Source: Listeria cossartiae subsp. cayugensis (GTDB lineage: Bacteria; Bacillota; Bacilli; Lactobacillales; Listeriaceae). Taken from it: a stretch of DNA of 64,000 bases. Both the position numbers and the translations under genes were made by a program. The notes beneath the pieces are model-generated. The model made no database searches, was not told the DNA's origin, and was given only the letters and a program-made list of their open reading frames with translations. The DNA lies in contig NZ_JAARZC010000001.1 in NCBI RefSeq assembly GCF_014229095.1, forward strand, positions 372,001-436,000, written 5' to 3'. Numbering within the stretch: the first letter of the stretch is position 1; each line of letters starts with the position of its first letter. Shown here in pieces: positions 14,049-23,406 of the stretch.

Positions 14049-15926
14049 ATGAAAGCATGGATGAAGCAGAATTGGCAATTTATAACGACTGGTATTAGTG
14101 GGGTTTTGATTATTATTGGTTGTTTAGTCGGCGGTGATGTCGGCGATTTTTGGACAGCAGTTATTTTCTTGAGTGCGTTTATTATCGGTGGTTTTGAGCA
14201 AGCGAAAGAAGGAATTCAAGCAACAATTAAAACGAAGAAATTGAATGTCGAACTGTTGATGGTTTTGGCAGCTACTGGTGCATCGATTATTGGGTACTGG
14301 TTTGAAGGCGCAATACTTATCTTTATTTTCTCTGTTAGTGGTGCGTTGGAAGCTTATACGACGAATAAAAGTAAACGAGAAATTACGAAATTAATGGCTT
14401 TTCAACCAGAACGAGCTTTTCGGTTACTTGCGGATGGCGATTTAGAGGAAGTTGCAGCAAAAGATTTGCAACTCGATGATAGGGTATTGGTTCGGCCGGG
14501 GGAAAGTGTTCCGATTGATGGCGTCATTGTTCGTGGTTCGACAACTTTAAATGAAGCAGCAATCAATGGCGAATCTGTACCAGCGATGAAAACGATTGGG
14601 GCGGATGTGTTTGGCGGGACGGTCAATGTGAGCAGTGCCATCACAGTTAAAGTAACCCAAACGTTTGATAATACGATTTTTAGTAAGATTATCCGCTTAG
14701 TGGAAACGGCTCAAAGTGAACCTTCGAAAACCGCGCGTTTTATTGAACGATTTGAAGATGCTTATGTAAAAGCAGTTCTATTATTTGTATTAGTAATGAT
14801 GTTTTTACCGCATTTCGCATTAGGGTGGTCGTGGAATGAGACGTTTTACCGGGCGATGGTTTTACTAACGGTTGCTTCTCCTTGTGCGCTCGTTGCTTCG
14901 GTAACCCCGGCGACTTTAGCGGCAATTTCTAACGGTGCGCGCCACGGGATTTTGTTTAAAGGCGGCGTACACTTGGAAAATCTGCGCGGTGTAAAGGCGA
15001 TTGCATTTGATAAAACAGGAACGCTGACGAATGGGACACCTGAACTTACGGACCGATTATTCGCAGATAATGTCGATAAACAGCAAGTCATCAATGTGGT
15101 TGCTGCGATGGAACGGCAGTCTTTGCATCCGTTAGCTGCGGCGATAACGCAAGATTTAGAAGCAGAAATTACTGAAAAATTAGCAGAAATTGAAGTGACG
15201 GATGTGCCTGGTTGGGGCGTGAAAGCGGAATATAACGGGGAAACATGGCAAGTTGGTAAGGCTGGTTTTGTCGGCACAGAAGCGGCTGCTAAATTTTCCA
15301 ATGGTGCGTTTGAACGGCTTGCTAGCGAAGGAAAGACGATTGTTTATATTGCTCGAAATAGCGCTGTATTAGCAATGTTTGCTCTGAAAGATACTTGTCG
15401 CCCCGAAGCAATTCGCACAATCAAAGCACTTCAAGCAAAAGGGATTAAAACGATAATGGTAACCGGAGATAACGAACAAACTGGCGCGGCAATTCAAGCT
15501 GAACTGGGGATGGATTATGTCGTATCAGGTTGCTTACCAGAGAAGAAAGTAGATGTATTAAAAGAACTATCAACTACTTATGGCAGCGTAGCAATGGTTG
15601 GTGACGGAATCAATGATGCCCCAGCGCTTGCTCATGCGGCTGTAGGGATTGCGATGGGCGAGGGAACAGATATTGCGATGGAAACAGCGGATGTCGTCTT
15701 AATGAAAAATGACCTGGAAAAAATCCCTTACGCGTACACACTTTCCGAACGACTTCACTGGATTAGTTGGCAAAATATTTGTTTCGCGATTGCGGTCATT
15801 CTTGTCCTTATTACAGCGAACGTCTTCCAATTAATCAATTTACCTTTTGGGGTTGTCGGACATGAAGGAAGTACAATTTTAGTAATTCTAAACGGACTTA
15901 GACTTCTTCGCACCAACCGAAAATAG
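14049..15926 (+). CDS. frvA: FrvA-like P1B-4 metal-transporting ATPase (iron efflux)
   Basis: A 625-residue P1B-type ATPase with no N-terminal metal-binding domain. It has the SPC membrane motif (277-279), the phosphorylation site DKTGT (321-325), an HP motif in SLHPLAAA, GDGINDAP, and HEGST in the last membrane region (605-609). SPC plus HEGxT defines the P1B-4 class. L. monocytogenes FrvA and B. subtilis PfeT of this class export Fe(II) and are iron regulated. Two Fur-like boxes here agree. The start ATG 14049 is 9 nt after GGAGAGG; earlier in-frame TTG and ATG codons overlap the RBS. Confidence 0.9.
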   Translation: MKAWMKQNWQFITTGISGVLIIIGCLVGGDVGDFWTAVIFLSAFIIGGFEQAKEGIQATIKTKKLNVELLMVLAATGASIIGYWFEGAILIFIFSVSGALEAYTTNKSKREITKLMAFQPERAFRLLADGDLEEVAAKDLQLDDRVLVRPGESVPIDGVIVRGSTTLNEAAINGESVPAMKTIGADVFGGTVNVSSAITVKVTQTFDNTIFSKIIRLVETAQSEPSKTARFIERFEDAYVKAVLLFVLVMMFLPHFALGWSWNETFYRAMVLLTVASPCALVASVTPATLAAISNGARHGILFKGGVHLENLRGVKAIAFDKTGTLTNGTPELTDRLFADNVDKQQVINVVAAMERQSLHPLAAAITQDLEAEITEKLAEIEVTDVPGWGVKAEYNGETWQVGKAGFVGTEAAAKFSNGAFERLASEGKTIVYIARNSAVLAMFALKDTCRPEAIRTIKALQAKGIKTIMVTGDNEQTGAAIQAELGMDYVVSGCLPEKKVDVLKELSTTYGSVAMVGDGINDAPALAHAAVGIAMGEGTDIAMETADVVLMKNDLEKIPYAYTLSERLHWISWQNICFAIAVILVLITANVFQLINLPFGVVGHEGSTILVILNGLRLLRTNRK

Positions 15927-15937
15927 TGATTTATTTG

Positions 15938-15983
15938 ACTGCTCGTCTATTCGTAGTCTAAGATAGATGAGCAGTTTCTTTTT
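15938..15983 (+). terminator. Terminator after frvA
   Basis: A 13-bp stem with one mismatch, 15938-15950 with 15963-15975, then a T-rich tail. Confidence 0.85.
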
Positions 15984-16024
15984 GCGGAAAAAGGGGTATT
16001 GCATGATAGATTGGAGATGAGTGC

Positions 16025-16753
16025 ATGAAGAAAATCAACTGGACACAATGGATAGCACTATTTGTTTTTGCATCAATGGGGATTTCCGTGGTCTTTACTA
16101 TTTACGAAATTTTCACCGCACCAATAAAGCAACCGGCAACCGGGCCGCATGTAACATTACGAGGGGATTATATATTTTTACTATTTGAAATTTTGTTAGG
16201 AATTTTTATTTTGCTGTTACCTTCGATTATTGCACGTCGCTTCAAATTTGAAATACCGGGTCTTGTGTATATTTTATTTATTGTCTTTCTGTACGGCTCG
16301 ATTTATCTCGGTACTGTTCAAAAATTCTACTCAACCGTGCCACATTGGGACAAAATTTTACATACGTTTAGTGGGGCGATGCTTGGGGCAATTGGGTTTT
16401 CATTCGTCAGTTTGCTTAACGCTAATGACAAAGTAGTGATGAAACTGAAACCGGGCTTTATAGCTGTATTCGCGTTTTGTTTCGCGGTAACGATGGGGGC
16501 TTTCTGGGAAGTGTATGAATATACGTTTGACGGGTTTCTCAATCTGAATATGCAGCGTTATAACCTATCTAACGGCACTCCGCTCACTGGTCGTGCAGCA
16601 TTAGAAGACACGATGACAGATATTATTGTCGACATTATCGGCGCGTTATTTATTGTTATTGTTGGCTATTTTGCACTGAAAAAAGGCCGACCTTGGATGG
16701 AACGCTTTGAATTCAAACGAAAAAATTGGAAAAAAGAACCGAAGAAAAAATAA
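16025..16753 (+). CDS. YjdF-like (DUF2238) membrane protein
   Basis: A 242-residue protein with about seven hydrophobic segments and a basic C-terminal tail. HWDKILHTFSG, FWEVYEYT and EDTMTDIIVDIIGA are conserved-looking polar motifs embedded between helices, as in the DUF2238/YjdF-like group. Their His, Asp and Glu residues suggest a buried active or binding site. The function is unknown. RBS GGAG; the gene is monocistronic. Confidence 0.7.
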   Translation: MKKINWTQWIALFVFASMGISVVFTIYEIFTAPIKQPATGPHVTLRGDYIFLLFEILLGIFILLLPSIIARRFKFEIPGLVYILFIVFLYGSIYLGTVQKFYSTVPHWDKILHTFSGAMLGAIGFSFVSLLNANDKVVMKLKPGFIAVFAFCFAVTMGAFWEVYEYTFDGFLNLNMQRYNLSNGTPLTGRAALEDTMTDIIVDIIGALFIVIVGYFALKKGRPWMERFEFKRKNWKKEPKKK

Positions 16754-16761
16754 TCGCAACA

Positions 16762-16794
16762 AAGCATCTGCGCGTCTATGCAGATGCTTTTTTA
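16762..16794 (+). terminator. Terminator after the YjdF-like gene
   Basis: A 10-bp perfect stem, 16762-16771 with 16780-16789, then a T-run. Confidence 0.85.
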
Positions 16795-16834
16795 GTTGTA
16801 CAAAAGCGCCAACAACTTTGGGGCCGAGAAACAA

Positions 16835-16863
16835 TTGACTGGATCTTAGAACTTTTCTACACT
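16835..16863 (+). promoter_or_regulatory. Promoter of the transaldolase-like gene
   Basis: TTGACT, 17 bp, TACACT, 34 bp before the start codon. A good sigma-A match. Confidence 0.7.
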
Positions 16864-16897
16864 TAAAATGAGAAGAAAACTTTGAAGGAGTGAGGAA

Positions 16898-17548
16898 ATG
16901 TTTTTAGATACGGGGAATTTAGAGGAAATAAAGAAAGCGCTTCAATTTCCGTTTTTTGAAGGTGTAACTACTAATCCGACTATTTTATTAAAGGAAAATC
17001 AGCCGAGAAAAACGCAAATCGCCAACATTTCAGCAAAATTGGTATTTGTTCAAGCGGCTGGGCTAACGGAAGACGAAATCTGGGAAGATGTAGCGCGAAT
17101 TCAAGCAATTGAGCCAGCGAAAGGTACGACGATTAGTTTGAAAATTCCAGCCCACGAAGCCGGCATCAAAGTTATTGCTAGAGTACGCGCTGAGTTTCCA
17201 GAGGCAATTATTCTCGCAACTGCGATTTTCTCATCCGAACAAGGTTATATTGCCGCACTTTCTGGGGCCGATTATTTAGCACCGTACTACAATCGCATGG
17301 AAGTGAGCGGGCTAGATGCGGCAAAAACAATAGAAGAATTACGCTACGTGCTAGATTTGCAAGGACTTGAAAACGTGAAAATCATGGGAGCAAGTTTTAA
17401 AAATAGTCGCCAAATCATGCAGGCTCTAGTAAGTGGGGCGGATACAGTGACAATTGGTTACGACTTATTCTTACAAATGATGAACAAGCCACTGGCACTT
17501 GAAAGCATCGAAAAATTTAACGAACATCAAGCCGCTTTACCAAAATAA
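16898..17548 (+). CDS. Small transaldolase / fructose-6-phosphate aldolase-like protein
   Basis: A 216-residue single-domain TIM barrel of the short transaldolase (TalC/Fsa) group. GVTTNPT is at 22-28, the Schiff-base Lys is in SLKIPA near residue 87, and YLAPYYNR follows near 127. Family members transfer dihydroxyacetone or cleave fructose 6-phosphate; sequence alone does not separate the two. It has its own promoter. The terminator is shared with convergent ltaP. Confidence 0.85.
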   Translation: MFLDTGNLEEIKKALQFPFFEGVTTNPTILLKENQPRKTQIANISAKLVFVQAAGLTEDEIWEDVARIQAIEPAKGTTISLKIPAHEAGIKVIARVRAEFPEAIILATAIFSSEQGYIAALSGADYLAPYYNRMEVSGLDAAKTIEELRYVLDLQGLENVKIMGASFKNSRQIMQALVSGADTVTIGYDLFLQMMNKPLALESIEKFNEHQAALPK

Positions 17549-17552
17549 GCGA

Positions 17553-17589
17553 AAAAGGAAGTATCCAGCATATCCGGATACTTCCTTTT
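17553..17589. terminator. Bidirectional terminator, transaldolase-like gene and ltaP
   Basis: A 14-bp perfect stem, 17553-17566 with 17576-17589, with A- and T-rich ends for both directions. Confidence 0.85.
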
Positions 17590-17591
17590 GT

Positions 17592-19433
17592 TTATTTATC
17601 TTCGTCTCGTAATGGTAAATTGTTTACGTAGCTATCGGAATACTGCAAGAGTTTTCGGCTAGCGTCAAAGCGTTTCTTGACTTCGCTTGAAAGTTCTTTA
17701 TTCGTGCCGTCATAGTTCGTTGCTGCACCAGTTTCAAAACTTTCGTCTGGTTGGTACATGTACGAATTGGTGAAATAGCTTCCTTCTGGCATCGTATAGC
17801 GTTCGGGAACGTAATTGTTGGATGAATTGAGAATATCGGTACCGAACATAATTTGGTCGCCGGTTTTAATACCAAGTAAATTCATCACAGTTGGCATAAT
17901 ATCAATTTCGCCACCAACATTGTTGATTTCGCCAGGGTTTTCCATGCCTGGATAATGCAAGAAGAACGGGATACGGTAATCATCGGCCGGGTCAGCTTTA
18001 AGCTCGGTAGAACGATTGACGTATTTTTTTTGTTCCTCAGGTAGTTGATCAGTTTTGATAATGTGGTGATCGCCGTAGAAAACAACTACAGAATCGTCCC
18101 AAATGCCGCTATCTTTCAGTTTTTGAATGAACTGGCCAAGTTGTTTATCTGCATAATGAACCGCTTCGAAATAGTTACCAAGCTCTGTATCTTTTAAATC
18201 ATCTGGTAAAGTAATTTCTTGCTTATCTTCTGGAATATCAAATGGCATATGGCTACTTACGCTAATCAATTGCGCATAGAATTTTTGATTATTCTTATAT
18301 TGCTCTTCTAAAATTGGGAAAGCCTTATTGTAAAGCACTTCATCGCTTGGAGAGAAACCAATCACATCTTCATCACCAAAGAATTTACGATCATAAAACT
18401 TATCAAATCCAACTGCCGGATAAAATTCATCGCGATTATAAAAACTAGCATCATTTGTGTGGAAAGTCGCGGTTTTATAATCATTTTTACCAAGTAAACG
18501 CGGCATGGACGGGATTACCCGGTCGCCGTATGTTTGAGTGTTGGTGTAGTAACCACTTGGGAAAGTCGACGTATAAACCGACCATTCCGCATCAGCTGTA
18601 TTGGATTTAGAAACCGTTTGGAAAAATTGGTTGGAATACATTGTTTCGTTTTGTAAACTGTCTAATGTTGGCGTAATCGATTGACCGTTAACCTTGATGT
18701 TCGTTAAATTACGCTGGAATGACTCGAGTTGAACGATGATAAGATTTTTACCTTTAGCAGCACCGAAGTAATCGGGATTCGACTTAACGGTCACGCCTTT
18801 AATATCATTGACGTTTTTGGCGGTAATATCAGCGGCTTTTACATGGTCGGCGCCAGTAAGTGCGGTACTAATATTAAACGTGAAAATCCCCATTCGTTTT
18901 GCTCGTTTGGAGTCACTGATAATGTTTTGTTGCATCATGAAATACGTAAAACCACTTAAAACAAGCAAAGTGCTTACAAAAGATACACCATAAACGCGGC
19001 TAGTTATACGAAATGACGGGAACTCGTGCCCTTTTTTTATGTTGAAGTAAAGAATAAATGGTAGTAAAACGATATCTAGAATGTATAACCAGTCAGTTCC
19101 GTTTAGCAGACTTGTCGCACTGTTTTTAACGACGCCAACTTCACCGATAAGAGAGAAGCTGTGGTAAGTCGGAACTTCATTATAAAACCGGGCATAAAGC
19201 ACACAAACGAGCATTAAAATCCCGATGAATAAAGACATTCCTGCATACCAATAAATATGCGAACGAACCGGTGCAAATAAATGAATCAGTCCAAGAAGTA
19301 ATACGATAAACAGCAGGTCCATTCCAAGTGCCAAGAAGTTAGGATCTTTAAAAATCTGGAAATAGGCAAAAGTGAACTTACCAATAATTAATAAAAAATA
19401 AAATAAAATCAACTGAATTCCTCTTTCTAGCAT
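17592..19433 (-). CDS. ltaP: Lipoteichoic acid primase LtaP
   Basis: A 613-residue LtaS-family enzyme. About five N-terminal membrane helices (to residue 180) are followed by an extracellular sulfatase-fold domain. VQLESFQ carries the metal-binding Glu. Thr279 in SNTADAEW is the catalytic threonine, and YGDHH supplies metal ligands. In L. monocytogenes the locus here encodes LtaP, which puts the first glycerol phosphate on the glycolipid anchor before LtaS extends it. ATG 19433 has no visible RBS. A TTG at 19412-19410 has AAAGAGG 6 nt upstream and may be the true start (606 residues). LtaS itself is not in this window. Confidence 0.88.
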   Translation of the reverse strand: MLERGIQLILFYFLLIIGKFTFAYFQIFKDPNFLALGMDLLFIVLLLGLIHLFAPVRSHIYWYAGMSLFIGILMLVCVLYARFYNEVPTYHSFSLIGEVGVVKNSATSLLNGTDWLYILDIVLLPFILYFNIKKGHEFPSFRITSRVYGVSFVSTLLVLSGFTYFMMQQNIISDSKRAKRMGIFTFNISTALTGADHVKAADITAKNVNDIKGVTVKSNPDYFGAAKGKNLIIVQLESFQRNLTNIKVNGQSITPTLDSLQNETMYSNQFFQTVSKSNTADAEWSVYTSTFPSGYYTNTQTYGDRVIPSMPRLLGKNDYKTATFHTNDASFYNRDEFYPAVGFDKFYDRKFFGDEDVIGFSPSDEVLYNKAFPILEEQYKNNQKFYAQLISVSSHMPFDIPEDKQEITLPDDLKDTELGNYFEAVHYADKQLGQFIQKLKDSGIWDDSVVVFYGDHHIIKTDQLPEEQKKYVNRSTELKADPADDYRIPFFLHYPGMENPGEINNVGGEIDIMPTVMNLLGIKTGDQIMFGTDILNSSNNYVPERYTMPEGSYFTNSYMYQPDESFETGAATNYDGTNKELSSEVKKRFDASRKLLQYSDSYVNNLPLRDEDK

Positions 19434-19586
19434 GCTTTGTGACGAATACGCACAAATCCATTCCTTCTAATTTTAGCTCAATCGTGCGAACAGTGCAAAT
19501 CATGAAAGATGATTCTGATATATTTGGGTAATAGGTTCTAGTTTAGGAAAGATTGATTAGTTTTTGTGTTTTTTTTCACAAATCTA

Positions 19587-19615
19587 TTGACCTTTAAAGT
19601 GTAAAAGTATACTAT
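19587..19615 (+). promoter_or_regulatory. Promoter of the amino acid permease
   Basis: TTGACC, 17 bp, TACTAT, ending 31 bp before the start codon. Confidence 0.65.
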
Positions 19616-19646
19616 TTTAGAAGACAATAAAAAGGTAGGAGACAAA

Positions 19647-21038
19647 ATGAATTCATTATTTAGAAGAAAACCGATTGAAGATTTAATGCAAAATAAAAGT
19701 GGAAGTACACATTTAAAGCAAACTTTAGGGCCATTTGATTTAACGTTGCTTGGCGTTGGGGCAATAGTTGGGACAGGGATTTTTATTTTACCTGGGACAG
19801 TGGCTGCGAATAATGCTGGGCCAGCGATTATCTTTTCCTTTGTGATTGCGGCAATAGTTTGTGCGATTGCAGCGATGTGTTATTCCGAGTTTGCGTCCAG
19901 TGTGCCCGTTGCCGGGAGTGCCTATACATATGGTTATGTCGTATTTGGAGAGTTAATTGGCTGGTTACTTGGTTGGGCGCTTATTTTGGAGTACGGGCTT
20001 GCTGTGGCTTCTGTTGCGAGTGGTTGGTCTTCTTATTTAAATGCGCTGCTTTCCGGATTTCATATTGCGATTCCGCAAGCGATATCTGGGCCTTTTAATC
20101 CAGAAGTAGGTACATTTATTAATTTGCCGGCGATTATTATCGTGCTTGTGATTGCATTTTTACTAACACTTGGAATAAAAGAGTCGACGCGTGTAAATAC
20201 AATCATGGTTGCTCTTAAAGTAGGGGTTATTTTACTTTTCTTAGTAGTAGGTGTGTTTTACGTTAAACCGGATAATTGGCAACCGTTTATGCCGTTTGGA
20301 ATGAGTGGTGTGATGAATGGGGCGGCGTTAGTCTTTTTCGCTTATTTAGGCTTTGATGCGGTATCGTCAGCGGCGGAAGAAGTGAAAAATCCTCAGCGAA
20401 CTATGCCAATCGGAATTATCGGTTCGTTACTTATTTGTACGGTATTATATGTTGCGGTTTCCGCTGTTTTAACTGGAATGGTGCCTTACACAGATTTAAA
20501 CGTAACGGATCCAGTAGCCTATGCTTTGCAAGTGATTAATCAAGATTGGGTAGCTGGGATTGTGTCACTTGGCGCGGTCGTTGGGATGATTACGGTTATT
20601 TTAGTGATGAGTTACGGTGCGACTCGGCTAATTTTTGCCATGGGTCGTGATGGTTTATTGCCAAAAGTACTCGCTGAAATTAACCCGAAATACAAAACGC
20701 CTGTTAAAAACACCTGGATTTTTGCGGTAATAGTCGCGATTATTAGTGGGCTTGTTCCATTAAATAAATTGGCAGAATTAGTAAATATTGGGACACTTTT
20801 AGCATTTATGATGGTGTCGATTGGCATTATTTTCCTACGTAAAAACAAAAGCATTCAAGCTCGAGGTTTTAAAGTGCCATTTTATCCTGTATTACCAATC
20901 GTGTCATTTCTATTATGTGCGTTTTTGATTAGCCGTTTATCCGTTCATACATGGATTCTTTGTGGGATTTGGTTTGTTATCGGCTTGATTGTGTATTTTG
21001 CATATGGTAGAAATCATAGTGAATTACTTAAAAAATAA
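19647..21038 (+). CDS. APC-family amino acid permease
   Basis: A 463-residue transporter with twelve predicted membrane helices. The first, LLGVGAIVGTGIF, has the glycine-rich unwound-helix motif that binds the amino acid backbone in the APC superfamily. PVAGSAYTY and FFAYLGFDAVSSAAEE are typical of the cationic amino acid transporter (YfnA-like) subgroup. The exact substrate cannot be read. RBS TAGGAG. It is transcribed alone. Only a weak hairpin (about 21042-21056) follows. Confidence 0.85.
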   Translation: MNSLFRRKPIEDLMQNKSGSTHLKQTLGPFDLTLLGVGAIVGTGIFILPGTVAANNAGPAIIFSFVIAAIVCAIAAMCYSEFASSVPVAGSAYTYGYVVFGELIGWLLGWALILEYGLAVASVASGWSSYLNALLSGFHIAIPQAISGPFNPEVGTFINLPAIIIVLVIAFLLTLGIKESTRVNTIMVALKVGVILLFLVVGVFYVKPDNWQPFMPFGMSGVMNGAALVFFAYLGFDAVSSAAEEVKNPQRTMPIGIIGSLLICTVLYVAVSAVLTGMVPYTDLNVTDPVAYALQVINQDWVAGIVSLGAVVGMITVILVMSYGATRLIFAMGRDGLLPKVLAEINPKYKTPVKNTWIFAVIVAIISGLVPLNKLAELVNIGTLLAFMMVSIGIIFLRKNKSIQARGFKVPFYPVLPIVSFLLCAFLISRLSVHTWILCGIWFVIGLIVYFAYGRNHSELLKK

Positions 21039-21088
21039 TTAACTTACTTTTTGTAAGTCGTTTTATTGGAATTCGAACGCTCCTTATG

Positions 21089-21108
21089 TTGTAATGAATG
21101 TATTACAA
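21089..21108. promoter_or_regulatory. Palindromic operator candidate upstream of the VOC gene
   Basis: TTGTAAT, 6 nt, ATTACAA is perfectly symmetric. It overlaps a candidate extended -10 (TG then TGTAAT at 21090-21095) and ends 5 bp before the RBS. A MarR- or HxlR-type repressor site would fit; the regulator is unknown. Confidence 0.5.
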
Positions 21109-21127
21109 TAAAAGGAGCGTTTTTAAC

Positions 21128-21967
21128 ATGGTGGAGATTAGTGAAAAATTACGACTTGGCGAAGTAGTCTTAAATGTAGGTCATTTAAAAGAGATGGCAG
21201 GGTTTTATCAAGAAGTTATTGGTTTAACGTTATTAGAGGAAAATGAACGAATGGCTCGACTAAGCGTGAGTGGTTCCGATGAGGCGTTACTTGTGCTTAA
21301 AAAAATCAGTCATGCGGTGGTTCCGGAAGTACCGCGCATTGGTTTGTTTCATACGGCATTTCTTTTGCCAACGCGGGAAAGTTTGGCGGATGTACTTACG
21401 CATTTGGCTAAGTCGGGTTATCCGATTGATGGTGCTGGTGATCACGCATACAGTGAAGCACTTTATTTACATGATATTGAAGGAAATGGCATTGAAATTT
21501 ATGCCGATCGTCCGAAAAATGAATGGATGCGCGATGGGGATGGAAATTTGCCAATGGTAACCGAACAAGTGGATGTGGATGGATTGCTACAAATTGCGTC
21601 AGGCAAACCTTTCACTGGAATGCCAAGTGGAACAATTATTGGCCATGTGCATTTGCAAGTGGCAGATGCGGATAAGGCCGAAGCATTTTACAAAGAGGCG
21701 CTAGGAATGAATTTGACCACAGCGATACCGTCAGCGAGATTTTTTGCAGCAGGGGATTATCATCATCATATTGGTTCTAATATGTGGGCTGGACGTCAAT
21801 TGGAAAATCGTCAGGAAAATGAAGTGGGACTGGCTTGGTTTACGATTATAACGCCTGACAAAGAAGCGATAACAGCTAATTTAGAACAACAAGGATATGA
21901 AGTAAAACGCTTTGAAAATACCATTTCAGTGACTGATTCGAACGGTATTAAGATTCATTTTAAATAA
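21128..21967 (+). CDS. Two-domain VOC (glyoxalase/dioxygenase-like) protein
   Basis: A 279-residue protein with two VOC modules in tandem. Module 1 (about 5-125) has LGEVVLNVGHLKEMAGFY, then FHTAF and IEIYADRP. Module 2 (about 165-279) begins IGHVHLQVADADKAEAFY with HHHIGSNMW. This is the CatE-like extradiol dioxygenase layout with possible His/His/Glu metal ligands. Relatives act on catechols or quinone-type electrophiles. AAGGAG is 10 nt before ATG 21128. A palindrome in the promoter suggests an inducible repressor. Confidence 0.8.
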   Translation: MVEISEKLRLGEVVLNVGHLKEMAGFYQEVIGLTLLEENERMARLSVSGSDEALLVLKKISHAVVPEVPRIGLFHTAFLLPTRESLADVLTHLAKSGYPIDGAGDHAYSEALYLHDIEGNGIEIYADRPKNEWMRDGDGNLPMVTEQVDVDGLLQIASGKPFTGMPSGTIIGHVHLQVADADKAEAFYKEALGMNLTTAIPSARFFAAGDYHHHIGSNMWAGRQLENRQENEVGLAWFTIITPDKEAITANLEQQGYEVKRFENTISVTDSNGIKIHFK

Positions 21968-21973
21968 AAAAAG

Positions 21974-22012
21974 AACTGTTTAAGCGAAAAATGAGCTTAA
22001 ACAGTTTTTTGA
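21974..22012 (+). terminator. Terminator after the VOC gene
   Basis: A 12-bp perfect stem, 21974-21985 with 21995-22006, then a T-run. Confidence 0.88.
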
Positions 22013-22050
22013 TGCGATAATAAGGGAAAGGTAGATTAGACTAATTATTT

Positions 22051-22335
22051 TTAATGCTTACGTTGCATGGTTTTCTTGAAAAACCAATTGCTTGATTGAA
22101 AAATGGTTTGGAAGATTAAAACGATACCAATTCCAAGTGTTAAATAAGAAAGCGCTAAGGCTGCATTGTCTGGGAATGAATTTTGTACAGCGAGAAAGGT
22201 AATAAAGAAGCCACTATTGGCGCAAAAAGCTATCCAAAACCAAGATAAACCACTAAGTTTGCTTACTACAAAAGAAAGGGCAGAGACAGTTGCTGCTAAA
22301 ACAATTCCTGTAACTATCATAGACGTAAATTCCAT
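22051..22335 (-). CDS. Small membrane protein, three helices
   Basis: A 94-residue hydrophobic protein with three predicted helices and a basic end (KKTMQRKH). AAGGAG is 8 nt from ATG 22335 and only 2 nt from ATG 22341, so the shorter form is preferred. The gene is divergent from the CorA-like gene across about 95 bp of very AT-rich DNA containing an 18-bp ATTATTATT palindrome. No family is recognised. Confidence 0.65.
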   Translation of the reverse strand: MEFTSMIVTGIVLAATVSALSFVVSKLSGLSWFWIAFCANSGFFITFLAVQNSFPDNAALALSYLTLGIGIVLIFQTIFQSSNWFFKKTMQRKH

Positions 22336-22432
22336 TTTCATCGCTCCTTTGTCATAAATGAATTATTATTAATAATAATGTAACATAAATGAAATATTTT
22401 GTAAAGAAAATACAAAGAAAGGGGATACACAG

Positions 22433-23383
22433 ATGATTGAATTTTTTAAAACGACCAATGAAAAAATGGAGCAACTTGCTGATTTAGAAGACGGTTGTTG
22501 GGTAAAAGTGACTGCTCCAACTGATGAAGAAATTGAAATATTAAGCAAAGAAATGGATGTGCCCAAACCATATATTTTAGATGCACTGGACTCTGAGGAG
22601 CGTTCTCGAATTGAGTTGAAACGAGCGGAGCAAGATGTGAGACATTCGCTAGTCATTGTGGATTACCCTTACGAATCAAAAGATGAGCTAGGTTATGCGA
22701 TGTATGAAACGCTTCCGATTGGGATTGTCTTGACTAGAAAACATCTTGTAACGATAACATTGCGCGACTTGCCAATCTTAGAAGATGTGCAATCTATGAA
22801 GTTAGAAGAGTACGATACAACCAATCATAAGCAATTTTTGTTAAAATTATTGTATGCTGTATCTTATTATTACCTCAAATACTTAAATCAAATCATTAAA
22901 CAGACAAATAATTTAGAAATCCAGATTAAACAGTCGATGAAAAACGAGCAATTGTATGCGTTTATGGCGGTTCAGAAAAGTTTAGTATTTTTTGCAACAG
23001 CACTTCAATCCAATAAAGCCATTCTTGATAAAATGGAAGATGTGGAACATTTTATGCAGCAAGAAGATAATCATGATTTGCTGAGAGATGTTATTATTGA
23101 AAATAAGCAAGCAATTGCGATGACGGATACATATACGCAAATAATTAGCGGCATGTCGGATGTATTTTCTTCGGTCATTTCGAATAATTTGAATATCGTG
23201 ATGAAATTTTTAACATCATTTACGATTATTTTGTCACTACCAACGATTGTGGCGAGTATTTATGGGATGAATATTAAGTTGCCATTTATGCATAATGAGC
23301 ACGCATTTGCGTTAATTCTTTTATTTACGCTATTAATTACGACGGGAGTAACGGTAATTTTTTGGCGTAGAAAATACTTTTAA
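22433..23383 (+). CDS. CorA-like divalent cation transporter
   Basis: A 316-residue CorA/MIT-family protein. The large N-terminal cytoplasmic region ends in a long stalk helix. Two C-terminal membrane helices follow, the first ending in the diagnostic GMN motif (YGMNIKLPF). Family members carry Mg2+, Co2+ or Zn2+ as pentamers; the ion is not determined. RBS AAAGGGG. The next gene begins 23 nt later, so it is probably in an operon with the regulator and the Pip-like protein. Confidence 0.88.
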   Translation: MIEFFKTTNEKMEQLADLEDGCWVKVTAPTDEEIEILSKEMDVPKPYILDALDSEERSRIELKRAEQDVRHSLVIVDYPYESKDELGYAMYETLPIGIVLTRKHLVTITLRDLPILEDVQSMKLEEYDTTNHKQFLLKLLYAVSYYYLKYLNQIIKQTNNLEIQIKQSMKNEQLYAFMAVQKSLVFFATALQSNKAILDKMEDVEHFMQQEDNHDLLRDVIIENKQAIAMTDTYTQIISGMSDVFSSVISNNLNIVMKFLTSFTIILSLPTIVASIYGMNIKLPFMHNEHAFALILLFTLLITTGVTVIFWRRKYF

Positions 23384-23406
23384 TATATAGAAAACGAGGG
23401 ATGAGC

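Noticed and set aside
22362-22380. ATTATTATT palindrome between the small membrane protein and CorA-like genes as an operator
   Set aside because: It is simple AT-rich repetition that can arise by chance and more likely reflects promoter -10 regions.
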